Part shown: one piece after another, positions 1 through 6,115 of the stretch | How the letters are laid out: each line of letters starts with the position of its first letter | Numbering within the stretch: the stretch's first letter is position 1 | NCBI GenBank assembly: GCA_027028805.1 | Contig: JALVHX010000022.1 | Span: 1 to 6,115 of the forward strand | Reading direction: 5' to 3' | From: Desulfurococcales archaeon | GTDB lineage: Archaea; Thermoproteota; Thermoprotei_A; Sulfolobales; Desulfurococcaceae | DNA: 6,115 bases | The notes under the pieces: model-generated | What the model was told of the DNA's origin: nothing | The model's input: the letters and a program-made list of their open reading frames with translations, nothing else | Database searches by the model: none | Program-made: the position numbers and the translations under genes

Positions 1-1
1 T

Positions 2-1105
2 ATTCCTGAGAGGCTTCCGCATCGTGAGGATGAGATAAGGCGTGTCGCCAGTATTCTCGTGCCCGCCTTGAGGGGTGTGCGGCCTAGTAATATATTGATA
101 TATGGCTTGACCGGCACCGGTAAGACCGCGGTCACCTTGTTTGTCCTGAGGGGGCTAGCGGCCAGGGCGTCGAGGTTCGGCGCCCTCTTCAGGTACGCGT
201 ACGTGAACGCCAGGAAGAACGATACCAGCTACAGGGTTATAGCGGAGATCGCTAGGAGCGTGGGGCTCAGGATCCCCCACACGGGGCTCAGCATAGCGTA
301 TATCTATGAGCAATACACGAGGGCGCTGGATAAGTGGGGCGGCGTCCACATAGTGGTGCTGGACGAGATCGATTTCCATGTCAGGAGACACGGCGACGAC
401 CTATTATACAAGCTACTAAGAATAAACGAGGAGCTATCCAGAGCAAAGGTCTCCCTGATAGGCATAACCAACGACGTCAACTTCATAGAATCCCTGGACC
501 CCCGGGTGAGAAGCAGCCTCGGCGAGATAGAAATAGTGTTCCCACCATACAACGCGGAGCAACTAGAAGACATACTATGGGACAGGGCCCGCCAAGCCTT
601 CAGGCCAGACGCCATAACAATAGAGGTAGTGAGATACTGCGCAGCACTCGCCGCCAGAGAACACGGCGACGCGAGAAGAGCCCTAGACCTCCTAAGAGTA
701 GCGGGCGAGATAGCGGAGAGAACAGGCTCCAGGAGAGTCACGATACAGCACGTGAAACAGGCAGCCATGGAGATAGAGCACGGGAGGATCGAGAAAATAG
801 TTGCAACACTCCCATTCCACACAAAGATAACACTACAAGCAATAACAAGGCTCGTCGAGAAACAGGGAAAGGCGACGACAGGCGAGACCTATAACGCCTA
901 CAAGGAACTGATAAAGAGCTACGGATACGAGCCCCTCACACAGAGAAGGATCAGCGAGATAATAAACGAGCTAGACATGCTTGGCCTCGTGAACGCCGTA
1001 GTAGTGAACCGTGGACGCTACGGGAAAACAAAGATCATAAGAATAGGGGATCTCCTACCAGTAATAAAGAACGCGCTACAGAAAGCATTGGAGAGAGAAA
1101 TATGA
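2..1105 (+). CDS. orc1/cdc6: Orc1/Cdc6 replication initiator, AAA+ ATPase (5' end outside window)
   Basis: Archaeal Orc1/Cdc6 proteins bind origin repeats and help load the MCM helicase. The reading frame is open from base 2 with no start needed: the residues before the first internal GTG (base 59) read PERLPHRED and then PSNILIYG, the usual family N-terminal motif, so the true start lies left of the window and roughly 20-50 residues are missing. The 367 residues present show, in order, Walker A (GLTGTGKT, bases 104-127), an NARKNDTSYR segment, Walker B (VVLDEIDF, Asp codon at 362), sensor 1 (LIGITND, about 453-473), the sensor 2 helix (HGDARRALDLLR, about 662-697) and a C-terminal winged helix (about 840-1060, LTQRRISEIINELDMLGLV). 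The stop overlaps the next gene's ATG. Synonymous codon choice changes near base 380 (see findings). The family call is firm; which Orc1/Cdc6 paralogue this is cannot be told from here. Confidence 0.96.
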   Translation: MPERLPHREDEIRRVASILVPALRGVRPSNILIYGLTGTGKTAVTLFVLRGLAARASRFGALFRYAYVNARKNDTSYRVIAEIARSVGLRIPHTGLSIAYIYEQYTRALDKWGGVHIVVLDEIDFHVRRHGDDLLYKLLRINEELSRAKVSLIGITNDVNFIESLDPRVRSSLGEIEIVFPPYNAEQLEDILWDRARQAFRPDAITIEVVRYCAALAAREHGDARRALDLLRVAGEIAERTGSRRVTIQHVKQAAMEIEHGRIEKIVATLPFHTKITLQAITRLVEKQGKATTGETYNAYKELIKSYGYEPLTQRRISEIINELDMLGLVNAVVVNRGRYGKTKIIRIGDLLPVIKNALQKALEREI

Positions 1106-1668
1106 GGATCATAGCAATAGACGACGGCTACTTCCCCCCAAGCTACAAGGCTAGGCGGGGAAAAACAGTTCTAGTAGCAGTCAAGACAAAAGGCCCCCAC
1201 ACACTAGAGGCGGCCGCCTCGACATGGATAACGGTAGACGGAGAAGACGCAACAACAGCAGCCCAGGAGCTGGCCGAAGCCCTCGTGCCCGCCGACACAG
1301 TCATCCTAGACGGCGTAACCTACGCAGGCTTCAACTACATCGACCCCAGGAGGCTCCACGAAAAACTCGGCATACCCGTAATAGTCTACGAGAAATACCC
1401 CCTAAGCACCCGGAGAATAGAGAACGCGCTAAGAAAACACTTCCCAAGAGACAACGAGAGGAAACACGTAATACTCACCATAGCCTCCTCCCTCACACCC
1501 GCATCCACCCCGTGGAGAACAATATACCTCTACACCGCAGGCATAAGCCACGCCGAGGCCGCGCACATCATAAGAAGCCTACAACTATACTCCTCGACGC
1601 CGGAGCCGCTCAGAATAGCGGATCTAGCGGCATCATTCATATCGAGAACCAGGATAGGGGAGAGATGA
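1102..1668 (+). CDS. DUF99 family protein, endonuclease V-like fold
   Basis: This 188-residue protein has the length and landmarks of the archaeal DUF99 (UPF0215) family: IDDGYF at residues 6-11, VDGEDAT at 45-51, ILDGVTYAGFNYID at 68-81, and PEPLRIADL at 167-175 near the C-terminus. DUF99 proteins have been linked by fold to endonuclease V, which has an RNase H-like core, but I know of no established cellular function. The conserved acidic residues D7, D8, D46, D49, D70 and D81 could include metal ligands (inference). No signal peptide or membrane segment is visible. The ATG lies inside the stop of orc1 (ATGA, 1102-1105), with purine-rich GGAGAG at 1090-1095 as a possible ribosome binding site, so translation is probably coupled to orc1. 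The gene ends five bases before the 3' end of the convergent tRNA-Lys gene. Its codons are rich in A and C at third positions, like the 3' part of orc1. Confidence 0.88.
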   Translation: MRIIAIDDGYFPPSYKARRGKTVLVAVKTKGPHTLEAAASTWITVDGEDATTAAQELAEALVPADTVILDGVTYAGFNYIDPRRLHEKLGIPVIVYEKYPLSTRRIENALRKHFPRDNERKHVILTIASSLTPASTPWRTIYLYTAGISHAEAAHIIRSLQLYSSTPEPLRIADLAASFISRTRIGER

Positions 1669-1673
1669 GGCAG

Positions 1674-1787
1674 CGGGCCGGCCGGGATTTGAACCCGGGA
1701 CCTACGGGTCCCCCTCCACCACGGCGCGGAGACACCGCTACACGGTGGCTAAAAGCCCGCCGCTCTTCCTGGCTGAGCTACCGGCCC
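1674..1787 (-). tRNA. tRNA-Lys (anticodon UUU), intron-containing
   Basis: Read on the minus strand this folds as a complete tRNA. The acceptor stem GGGCCGG (1787-1781) pairs with CCGGCCC (1681-1675). U8 A9 are followed by D stem GCUC/GAGC with loop AGCCAGGAA. The anticodon stem GCGGG pairs with CCCGU, giving one G27-U43 wobble. The anticodon loop is CUUUUAA once the intron is removed, the variable loop is AGGUC, the T stem is CCGGG/CCCGG and the T loop is TTCAAAT. The discriminator base is G (1674), as is usual for archaeal tRNA-Lys. CCA is not encoded. Exon 1 is 1787-1750 (38 nt), exon 2 is 1709-1674 (36 nt) and the mature length is 74 nt. The UUU anticodon reads AAA and, by wobble, AAG. 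Every acceptor pair is G-C, as in hyperthermophiles. Confidence 0.96.
1710..1749 (-). other. tRNA-Lys intron, 40 nt, canonical 37/38 position, BHB splice motif
   Basis: The intron sits between A37 (base 1750) and A38 (base 1709). A textbook archaeal bulge-helix-bulge can be drawn. Outside is the anticodon stem. The 3' bulge is GG|A. The 4-bp central helix pairs C32-U35 with AGGG near the intron 3' end (two G-U pairs). The 5' bulge is UA|G. The inner helix pairs CCACC (intron nt 2-6) with GGUGG (intron nt 30-34). Both cuts fall after the second base of a 3-nt bulge, as expected for the archaeal splicing endonuclease EndA. A further GCGG/CCGC hairpin (intron nt 12-15 with 21-24) can form in the intron's terminal loop. 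The intron is too short to encode a protein. Confidence 0.92.
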
Positions 1788-1803
1788 ATAGCCCAGCAGG
1801 AAA

Positions 1804-1831
1804 CCATATAGCGGATAACCACGTTATTAAT
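1804..1831 (-). promoter_or_regulatory. Candidate TATA element(s) for tRNA-Lys
   Basis: On the minus strand upstream of the tRNA there are two A/T-rich boxes. TTAATAA (1830-1824) would place a start about 14 nt before the mature 5' end, giving a short leader for RNase P. CTATATGG (1811-1804) is more TATA-like, but lies only about 21 nt from the mature 5' end, slightly too close for the usual 25-27 nt. I favour the first on spacing. No experimental support is visible. Confidence 0.35.
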
Positions 1832-1857
1832 GTATTGCCCCGCGAAGCAGCCCCGGG

Positions 1858-1883
1858 GGGAGGAAACAGGGAGAAGCCCTCCC
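1858..1883. repeat. Imperfect inverted repeat in the tRNA-rpoH spacer
   Basis: GGGAGG (1858-1863) can pair with CCTCCC (1878-1883) across a 14-base loop. It lies between the leftward tRNA promoter and the rightward rpoH promoter. It might be a protein site, or simply G/C-rich spacer. Nothing identifies a function. Confidence 0.25.
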
Positions 1884-1910
1884 AGGAGCCTCTCCGGCCA
1901 CCGTGTAATA

Positions 1911-1920
1911 AGGTTTAAGA
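1911..1920 (+). promoter_or_regulatory. Candidate TATA box for the rpoH-rpoB-rpoA1 operon
   Basis: GTTTAAGA, preceded by the purine-rich AATAAG, resembles an archaeal BRE/TATA element. It would put transcription start near 1940, leaving a leader of about 60 nt before rpoH. A second A/T-rich stretch at 1932-1942 (TATTGTAATAT) is an alternative, with a start near 1964. This spacer is the only substantial non-coding stretch upstream of rpoH on this strand, so a promoter is expected in it. Confidence 0.4.
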
Positions 1921-1951
1921 ACACCCCCAGGTATTGTAATATCAGCCACGC

Positions 1952-1968
1952 GCCCCGCACAACGGGGC
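1952..1968 (+). repeat. Perfect 6-bp hairpin in the predicted rpoH leader
   Basis: GCCCCG (1952-1957) and CGGGGC (1963-1968) form an all-G/C stem with a CACAA loop. It sits between the candidate rpoH promoter and the rpoH ribosome binding site, so it would probably be transcribed in the operon leader. No run of T follows, so it is not an obvious terminator. Its role is unknown. Confidence 0.35.
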
Positions 1969-2001
1969 CTCCCTCGCCTCGCCGGCTACGGGGGTGGAGT
2001 A

Positions 2002-2259
2002 ATGGGTAAGAAGCAGAAGGAGCGGGAGATAGATATACTCGAGCACGAGCTCGTGCCCCGCCACGAGGTGCTCAGCCCCGAGGAGGCCGCGCGCGTTCTA
2101 GAAGAGCTCGGGGTCAAGCCCACCCAGCTACCCTACATGCTCGCATCAGACCCCGTAGCGGTAAGGATCGGGGCCAGGCCCGGGGATATAGTGAAGATCA
2201 CTCGCAAGAGCCCCACCGCCGGCGAGAGCGTCGCGTATAGATACGTGGTGGTGGGCTAG
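2002..2259 (+). CDS. rpoH: DNA-directed RNA polymerase subunit H (Rpo5)
   Basis: This is the small archaeal subunit that corresponds to the C-terminal domain of eukaryotic Rpb5, part of the polymerase lower jaw near incoming DNA. The 85-residue length is normal for the family. After a charged N-terminal tail (KKQKERE) come the family landmarks [11 protein letters not shown] at residues 15-25 and [27 protein letters not shown] at 42-68, ending in a short beta strand (YRYVVV). The ATG is supported by G-rich sequence with GGTG at 1993-1996 (six to nine bases upstream) and by a normal N-terminus; an upstream GTG is out of frame. It is the first gene of the polymerase string in this window and precedes rpoB, the common crenarchaeal order. 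Confidence 0.96.
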   Translation: MGKKQKEREIDILEHELVPRHEVLSPEEAARVLEELGVKPTQLPYMLASDPVAVRIGARPGDIVKITRKSPTAGESVAYRYVVVG

Positions 2260-2292
2260 CCTCATAGGACCCGTGCATACATGGCGCGCCGC

Positions 2293-2311
2293 ATCATAAA
2301 CCATGTTTATT
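2293..2311 (+). promoter_or_regulatory. Possible internal promoter between rpoH and rpoB
   Basis: The 82-base gap contains two A/T-rich boxes, CATAAACC (2295-2302) and GTTTATTC (2305-2312), in otherwise G/C-rich DNA. The first would give a start near 2324, close to the rpoB ribosome binding site; the second a start near 2334, after it. Either may be chance. Co-transcription with rpoH is the simpler view. Confidence 0.2.
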
Positions 2312-2319
2312 CCCGCACA

Positions 2320-2339
2320 CCTATGGAGGGATTCCTAGG
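2320..2339 (+). promoter_or_regulatory. rpoB ribosome binding site inside a potential hairpin
   Basis: GGAGGG (2325-2330) lies 11 bases before the rpoB TTG and is the only good Shine-Dalgarno match there, so it supports that start. The flanks can pair: CCTA (2320-2323) with TAGG (2336-2339), then, after a bulged T2324, GGA (2325-2327) with TCC (2333-2335), leaving loop GGGAT. The structure would partly cover the ribosome binding site. Its stability at growth temperature is unknown. Confidence 0.45.
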
Positions 2340-2341
2340 CC

Positions 2342-5300
2342 TTGACGCGTAGGAGAAACACGGACTGGGCCCCTACGCCCGAGGATAGATGGAAGGTTAT
2401 GAAGAGCTTCTTCAAGGAGAAAGGGCTTGTCCGGCAGCACCTCGACAGCTACAACGACTTTATATTAAACACGCTGCCACGCATGATGAGAGAGTTCAGG
2501 GTCGTCGATATACCAGCTATAGGTGGGAGAATCATACTCGAAGAATACCGCGACGGCTTGATGGGCCGCAAAGCATACTTCAAGCTCGGGGAACCCTCTG
2601 TCAGAGACCAGGTCACCGGGCTCCCCCAGAAGGTAACCCCGATGGAGTGCAGGCTCCGCAACCTAACCTATGCCGCGCCGATGTATATCAGGTTCAAGAT
2701 AGAGATCCAGAGAGAGGAGCACGGCCCCTTCGAGATACTCCTAGCCGAGATACCGGTCATGCTGAAATCAGCCATAGACCCCCTCAGCAAGATGAGCATG
2801 GAGGAGCTGGTGGAGATAGGGGAGGACCCCAAGGATCCCGGCGGATACTTCATAATAAACGGGTCCGAGAAGGTTCTCGTGGCACAAGAGGATCTAGCCA
2901 GCAACAACGTGCTAGTAGACAAGGCCCCCGAGGGCTCCTCCGCGACCCATCTAGCGAAGGTTATAAGCGTGTCCGAGGGCAGGAGGAGCCAGCTGGTCGT
3001 CGAGAGGAGAAAGGATGGAATGCTATACGTCAACCTCCAGGGGGCACGAGTACCCTTCATGATACTCATGGCCGCCCTCGGCCTCGAGACCGATATGGAG
3101 AAGATGCTCGCGGTCAGCCTGGATCCCGAGATAATGAACGAGCTCATGCTGAGCATAGAGCAGGCAAGGGCCATTGAGAGCAAGGAGGACGCGCTCGACT
3201 ATATAGGATCAAGGTTCGCTATAGGCCAGCCCCGGGACCTCAGGATCAAGAGGGCTGAGAGGATAATAGACGAGTACCTCCTACCCCATATAAGGATCAC
3301 CGAGTACGAGTACAAGGTTATCAGGGAGGCCGTCGGCAAAAAGAACCTCGGCATAAGGGATGCCGAGAGGCTCCTGAAGGCGTTCTTCCTAGGCCAGATG
3401 GCCAACAAGCTCCTAGAGCTCAAGCTGGAGAGGAGAAGGCCCGACGACAAGGACCACTACCGCAACAAGAGGCTGAAGCTGGCCGGAGACCTGCTGGCCC
3501 AGCTCCTCAGATACTCGTTCAACACGTTCTTCACCCGCGACCTCAGGGGACTGGTGGAGAAGACGTGGAGCAAGCACAGACACAGCGATCTCAAACACAT
3601 GCTCAAACCCGGCGTGTTAACCGATAGGATAATGCATGCAATGGCAACCGGCAACTGGCCCGGCGGCAAAACCGGCGTAAGCCAGCTCCTCGACCGAACA
3701 AACCTCATGAGCACCCTCAGCCATCTCCGCCGCGTAGTCTCGCCGCTCGCCAGGAGCCAGCCCCACTTCGAGGCCAGAGAGCTCCACCCGACCCAGTGGG
3801 GCCGCATGTGCCCCTTCGAGACCCCGGAGGGCCAGAACTGTGGCCTCGTCAAGAACCTGGCCTTGATGGCGTATGTGAGCGTGGGCGTGCCCGAGGAGGA
3901 TGTTATCAAGCTTCTCTACGAGAAACTGGGCGTGCTCCCAGTGGCCAAGGTGATCTATAGCGTCGTGAAGGCCCGGGGAGAGACGAGGGAGAAGCTCCAG
4001 GCCAAGTACAGCGGCTACACACGCGTCTACATAAATGGAAGGCTCATCGGCTACCACCCCGACGGCGCGAGGCTCGCCGACACGATCAGGAGGCTTAGGA
4101 GGAGGGGCGAGATCAGCAGCGAGGTCAACGTCGCGTATATGCGGGACGAGTATATAAACGAGGTATATATAAACACGGATGGAGGCAGGATCAGGAGGCC
4201 CCTCCTCATAGTAGAGAACGGTAAACTAAAGCTCAGGCCCGAGCACATAGAGAAGCTTGAGACGGGTAAATGGGTTTTCGAGGACCTGGTGAGGAACGGG
4301 ATAGCCGAATACCTTGACGCGGACGAGGAGGAGAACGCGTACATAGCCCTGGACCCCGAGCAGATAACCAGGGAGCACACCCACATGGAGATATGGATGC
4401 CCAGCTACCTCGGCATAACAGCCTCCCTCATCCCCTACCCGGAGCATAACCAGAGCCCGCGCAACACCTACGAGGCAGCAATGGCCAAGCAGGCCCTAGG
4501 CCTCTACGCCGCCAACTATCAGAGGAGAATGGACAGCCGCGGCCACCTCCTCCACTACCCGCAGAAGCCGCTCGTCCAGACAAAGGTCATGGATATAATA
4601 GGGTTCAACGAGAGGCCCGCCGGCCAGAACATGGTTGTAGCGGTCATGAGCTTCACCGGCTACAACATCGAGGACGCGTTGATAATGAACAAGAGCAGCG
4701 TCGACCGCGGCCTGGCCCGGAGCACATTCTTCCGCCTCTACTCGACCGTCGAAGCCAAGTATCCCGGCGGCCAGGAGGACAGGATAGAGATACCTGAGCC
4801 CAGTGTGAAGCGGTATAGGGGCCCGAAGGCGTATGAGAAGCTGGAGGACGACGGGATCGTTGCCCCCGAGACAGAGGTCAAGGGCGGCGACGTGTTGATC
4901 GGGAAGACCTCGCCTCCGAGGTTCCTGGCTGTACAGGAGTATGGTGTTACGACCGGGCTTGTGAGACAGGATACCAGTGTAGTGACGCGTCACGGGGAGA
5001 AGGGTGTTGTAGACGTCGTAATGCTCACCACGGATATCGAGGGCAACAAGCTGGTGAAGGTAAGGGTCAGGGATCTCCGGATACCCGAGCTCGGCGACAA
5101 GTTCGCGTCCCGGCACGGCCAGAAGGGCGTGATAGGGCTGCTGGTGCCTCAGTGGGATATGCCTTTTACTCCGGACGGAATAGTCCCGGATCTAGTGATC
5201 AACCCCCACGCCTTCCCCAGCCGTATGACGGTGGGCCAGCTCATCGAGAGCATAGCGGGCAAGGCGGCGGCGCTGGAGGGCAGGTTCGTGGACGCGACAC

Positions 5301-5839
5301 CGTTCTACAAGGAGCCGATCGAAAACCTTAAGCTCGTGCTGAAACGCCACGGCTACCCGGAGTCGGGGGTAGAGGCGATGTATGATGGCCGTACAGGCGA
5401 GCTGCTCCAGACACCGATATTCATAGGAATAGTCTACTACCAGAAACTCCACCACATGGTGGCGGACAAGATGCACGCGCGGGCCAGAGGCCCTGTCCAA
5501 GTACTGGTCAGGCAGCCGACCGAGGGCAGAGCCAAGGAGGGAGGGCTCAGGTTCGGGGAAATGGAGAGGGATGCGTTGGTTGGTCACGGGGCGAGCATGT
5601 TGTTGAAGGAGCAGTTGCTGGATAAGAGCGATAAGACAACCATATATGTATGTGAGCTGTGCGGACACATAGGATGGTATGACAGGAACAGGAACCGATA
5701 CGTCTGCCCGATCCATGGCGAGAAGGGGAGGCTTAGGCCTGTGGAGGTATCCTATGCCTTCAAGCTCCTTATACAGGAGCTCATGAGCATGGTGATCATG
5801 CCTCGGCTTCGCCTGAAGGACATAGTTTCTGAGAAGTGA
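2342..5839 (+). CDS. rpoB: DNA-directed RNA polymerase subunit B (Rpo2), unsplit
   Basis: This is the second-largest polymerase subunit (homologue of Rpb2 and bacterial beta), forming one wall of the active-centre cleft. At 1165 residues it is a full-length single-chain form; many euryarchaea split it into B'' and B'. Landmarks are PTPEDRW (11-17), [14 protein letters not shown] (28-41), [10 protein letters not shown] (169-178), fork-region [13 protein letters not shown] (452-464), [16 protein letters not shown] (482-497), [14 protein letters not shown] (773-786, acidic pair E777/D778) and [12 protein letters not shown] (918-929), whose K920 and K928 match the two active-centre lysines of Rpb2. 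A zinc site CX2C-X14-CX2H follows (C1104, C1107, C1122, H1125). TTG is chosen because an in-frame TAG lies at 2336-2338, the next in-frame ATG is codon 20, inside the conserved region, and GGAGGG precedes it. It is slightly longer than some crenarchaeal RpoB proteins, but no intein or frameshift is visible. Confidence 0.98.
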   Translation: MTRRRNTDWAPTPEDRWKVMKSFFKEKGLVRQHLDSYNDFILNTLPRMMREFRVVDIPAIGGRIILEEYRDGLMGRKAYFKLGEPSVRDQVTGLPQKVTPMECRLRNLTYAAPMYIRFKIEIQREEHGPFEILLAEIPVMLKSAIDPLSKMSMEELVEIGEDPKDPGGYFIINGSEKVLVAQEDLASNNVLVDKAPEGSSATHLAKVISVSEGRRSQLVVERRKDGMLYVNLQGARVPFMILMAALGLETDMEKMLAVSLDPEIMNELMLSIEQARAIESKEDALDYIGSRFAIGQPRDLRIKRAERIIDEYLLPHIRITEYEYKVIREAVGKKNLGIRDAERLLKAFFLGQMANKLLELKLERRRPDDKDHYRNKRLKLAGDLLAQLLRYSFNTFFTRDLRGLVEKTWSKHRHSDLKHMLKPGVLTDRIMHAMATGNWPGGKTGVSQLLDRTNLMSTLSHLRRVVSPLARSQPHFEARELHPTQWGRMCPFETPEGQNCGLVKNLALMAYVSVGVPEEDVIKLLYEKLGVLPVAKVIYSVVKARGETREKLQAKYSGYTRVYINGRLIGYHPDGARLADTIRRLRRRGEISSEVNVAYMRDEYINEVYINTDGGRIRRPLLIVENGKLKLRPEHIEKLETGKWVFEDLVRNGIAEYLDADEEENAYIALDPEQITREHTHMEIWMPSYLGITASLIPYPEHNQSPRNTYEAAMAKQALGLYAANYQRRMDSRGHLLHYPQKPLVQTKVMDIIGFNERPAGQNMVVAVMSFTGYNIEDALIMNKSSVDRGLARSTFFRLYSTVEAKYPGGQEDRIEIPEPSVKRYRGPKAYEKLEDDGIVAPETEVKGGDVLIGKTSPPRFLAVQEYGVTTGLVRQDTSVVTRHGEKGVVDVVMLTTDIEGNKLVKVRVRDLRIPELGDKFASRHGQKGVIGLLVPQWDMPFTPDGIVPDLVINPHAFPSRMTVGQLIESIAGKAAALEGRFVDATPFYKEPIENLKLVLKRHGYPESGVEAMYDGRTGELLQTPIFIGIVYYQKLHHMVADKMHARARGPVQVLVRQPTEGRAKEGGLRFGEMERDALVGHGASMLLKEQLLDKSDKTTIYVCELCGHIGWYDRNRNRYVCPIHGEKGRLRPVEVSYAFKLLIQELMSMVIMPRLRLKDIVSEK

Positions 5840-5853
5840 TCGTTTCCCGGGAG

Positions 5854-5860
5854 GGAGGTG
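5854..5860 (+). promoter_or_regulatory. Strong ribosome binding site for rpoA1
   Basis: GGAGGTG is a perfect match to the sequence complementary to the archaeal 16S rRNA 3' end. It lies seven bases before the ATG at 5868 and fixes the rpoA1 start. It falls in the 28-base rpoB-rpoA1 gap, which has no terminator-like structure, so the genes are probably co-transcribed. Confidence 0.85.
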
Positions 5861-5867
5861 TACGGGG

Positions 5868-6115
5868 ATGCCTGTCGGCAAGCGTATAGGAGCGATCAAG
5901 ATGGGTATCCTTAGCCCTGACGAGATAAGGCGGATGAGCGTGACAGCGATAGTTACCTCGGAGGTCTACGACAACGATGGCGCCCCTGTTGATGGAGGCG
6001 TGATGGATAGGAGGCTTGGCGCGATTGAGCCCAGAGAAGTCTGCCCTGTCTGCGGAAACACGCGGGAGACTTGTCCAGGCCACTTCGGCCATATAGAGCT
6101 CGCCCGCCCAGTGAT
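5868..6115 (+). CDS. rpoA1: DNA-directed RNA polymerase subunit A' (Rpo1N), 5' part
   Basis: The frame is open from ATG 5868 to the right edge, giving 82 codons plus two bases; the gene continues beyond the window. The subunit corresponds to the N-terminal part of Rpb1 and bacterial beta' and carries the catalytic Mg-binding NADFDGD motif, which lies outside this window. What is visible is the typical A' start [21 protein letters not shown] (residues 5-25), the [11 protein letters not shown] segment (45-55) and the clamp zinc site [20 protein letters not shown] (59-78), with C59, C62, C69 and H72 as a CX2C-X6-CX2H site. The start is fixed by the GGAGGTG seven bases upstream. It follows rpoB by 28 bases, as in crenarchaeal polymerase operons. 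Usually rpoA2 follows; that cannot be checked here. Confidence 0.96.
   Translation, partial: MPVGKRIGAIKMGILSPDEIRRMSVTAIVTSEVYDNDGAPVDGGVMDRRLGAIEPREVCPVCGNTRETCPGHFGHIELARPV

Noticed and set aside
304..822. Long open frames on the minus strand and in the +1/+2 frames inside orc1
   Set aside because: They lie opposite or across clearly conserved Orc1/Cdc6 motifs and encode no recognisable domain; G/C-rich coding DNA often leaves such frames open.
59..1105. GTG at base 59 as the start of orc1
   Set aside because: The frame is open upstream and encodes family-typical residues (LPHRED region) before base 59, so the gene starts outside the window.
1224..1811. 195-codon plus-strand frame across DUF99 and the tRNA gene
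   Set aside because: It is in the wrong frame relative to DUF99, crosses the tRNA in antisense, and has an Arg/Pro-rich low-complexity translation.
1778..1960. 60-codon minus-strand frame in the tRNA-rpoH spacer
   Set aside because: It overlaps the 5' end of tRNA-Lys, has no convincing ribosome binding site or known motif, and occupies the likely divergent promoter region.
2284..2291. Palindrome GGCGCGCC in the rpoH-rpoB gap
   Set aside because: An 8-base G/C palindrome is readily expected by chance in this composition and forms no usable hairpin.
4145..4175. Short repeated TATATAAAC units inside rpoB
   Set aside because: They encode the ordinary EYINEVYIN segment and are explained by tyrosine-isoleucine codons, not a repeat element or promoter.
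4496..5116. 206-codon minus-strand frame within rpoB (and a similar one at 5192-5899)
   Set aside because: Both lie opposite the most conserved RpoB motifs and have no recognisable domain; they are shadows of rpoB codon composition.
2342..5839. Possible intein or insertion in rpoB because it is somewhat long
   Set aside because: Conserved motifs run at normal spacing and no splicing-domain motifs are visible; the extra length is spread out.

Overview
The window looks like a chromosomal segment from a hyperthermophilic crenarchaeon, most likely of the order Desulfurococcales (for example near Pyrodictiaceae; this placement is inferred). The reasons are an archaeal Orc1/Cdc6 initiator, a DUF99 protein, an archaeal-type RNA polymerase gene string rpoH-rpoB-rpoA1 with an unsplit RpoB, a tRNA-Lys with an archaeal bulge-helix-bulge intron and all-G/C acceptor stem, no encoded CCA, heavy use of AGG/AGA and ATA codons, and GGAGGTG-type ribosome binding sites.

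Layout, left to right. Bases 2-1105 hold the 3' nine-tenths or so of an orc1/cdc6 gene that enters from the left edge. It overlaps by four bases (ATGA) a DUF99 gene (1102-1668), so the two are probably translated together. Five bases after the DUF99 stop is the 3' end of a convergent tRNA-Lys(UUU) gene on the minus strand (1674-1787), interrupted by a 40-nt intron at the canonical 37/38 site. A 214-base spacer (1788-2001) then separates the leftward tRNA gene from the rightward RNA polymerase operon. It carries candidate promoters for both directions and small inverted repeats.

The polymerase operon consists of rpoH (2002-2259), an 82-base gap, rpoB (2342-5839, TTG start), a 28-base gap with an excellent ribosome binding site, and the first 82 codons of rpoA1 (5868 to the right edge). 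The three products are subunits of one enzyme, the archaeal multisubunit RNA polymerase.

I see no mobile element, CRISPR array or clearly new system. The window is mostly conserved information-processing genes. The points most worth a second look are the coupling of an uncharacterised DUF99 protein to a replication initiator, a hairpin that could cover the rpoB ribosome binding site, a change of synonymous codon choice inside orc1, and the very tight convergent junction between DUF99 and tRNA-Lys.
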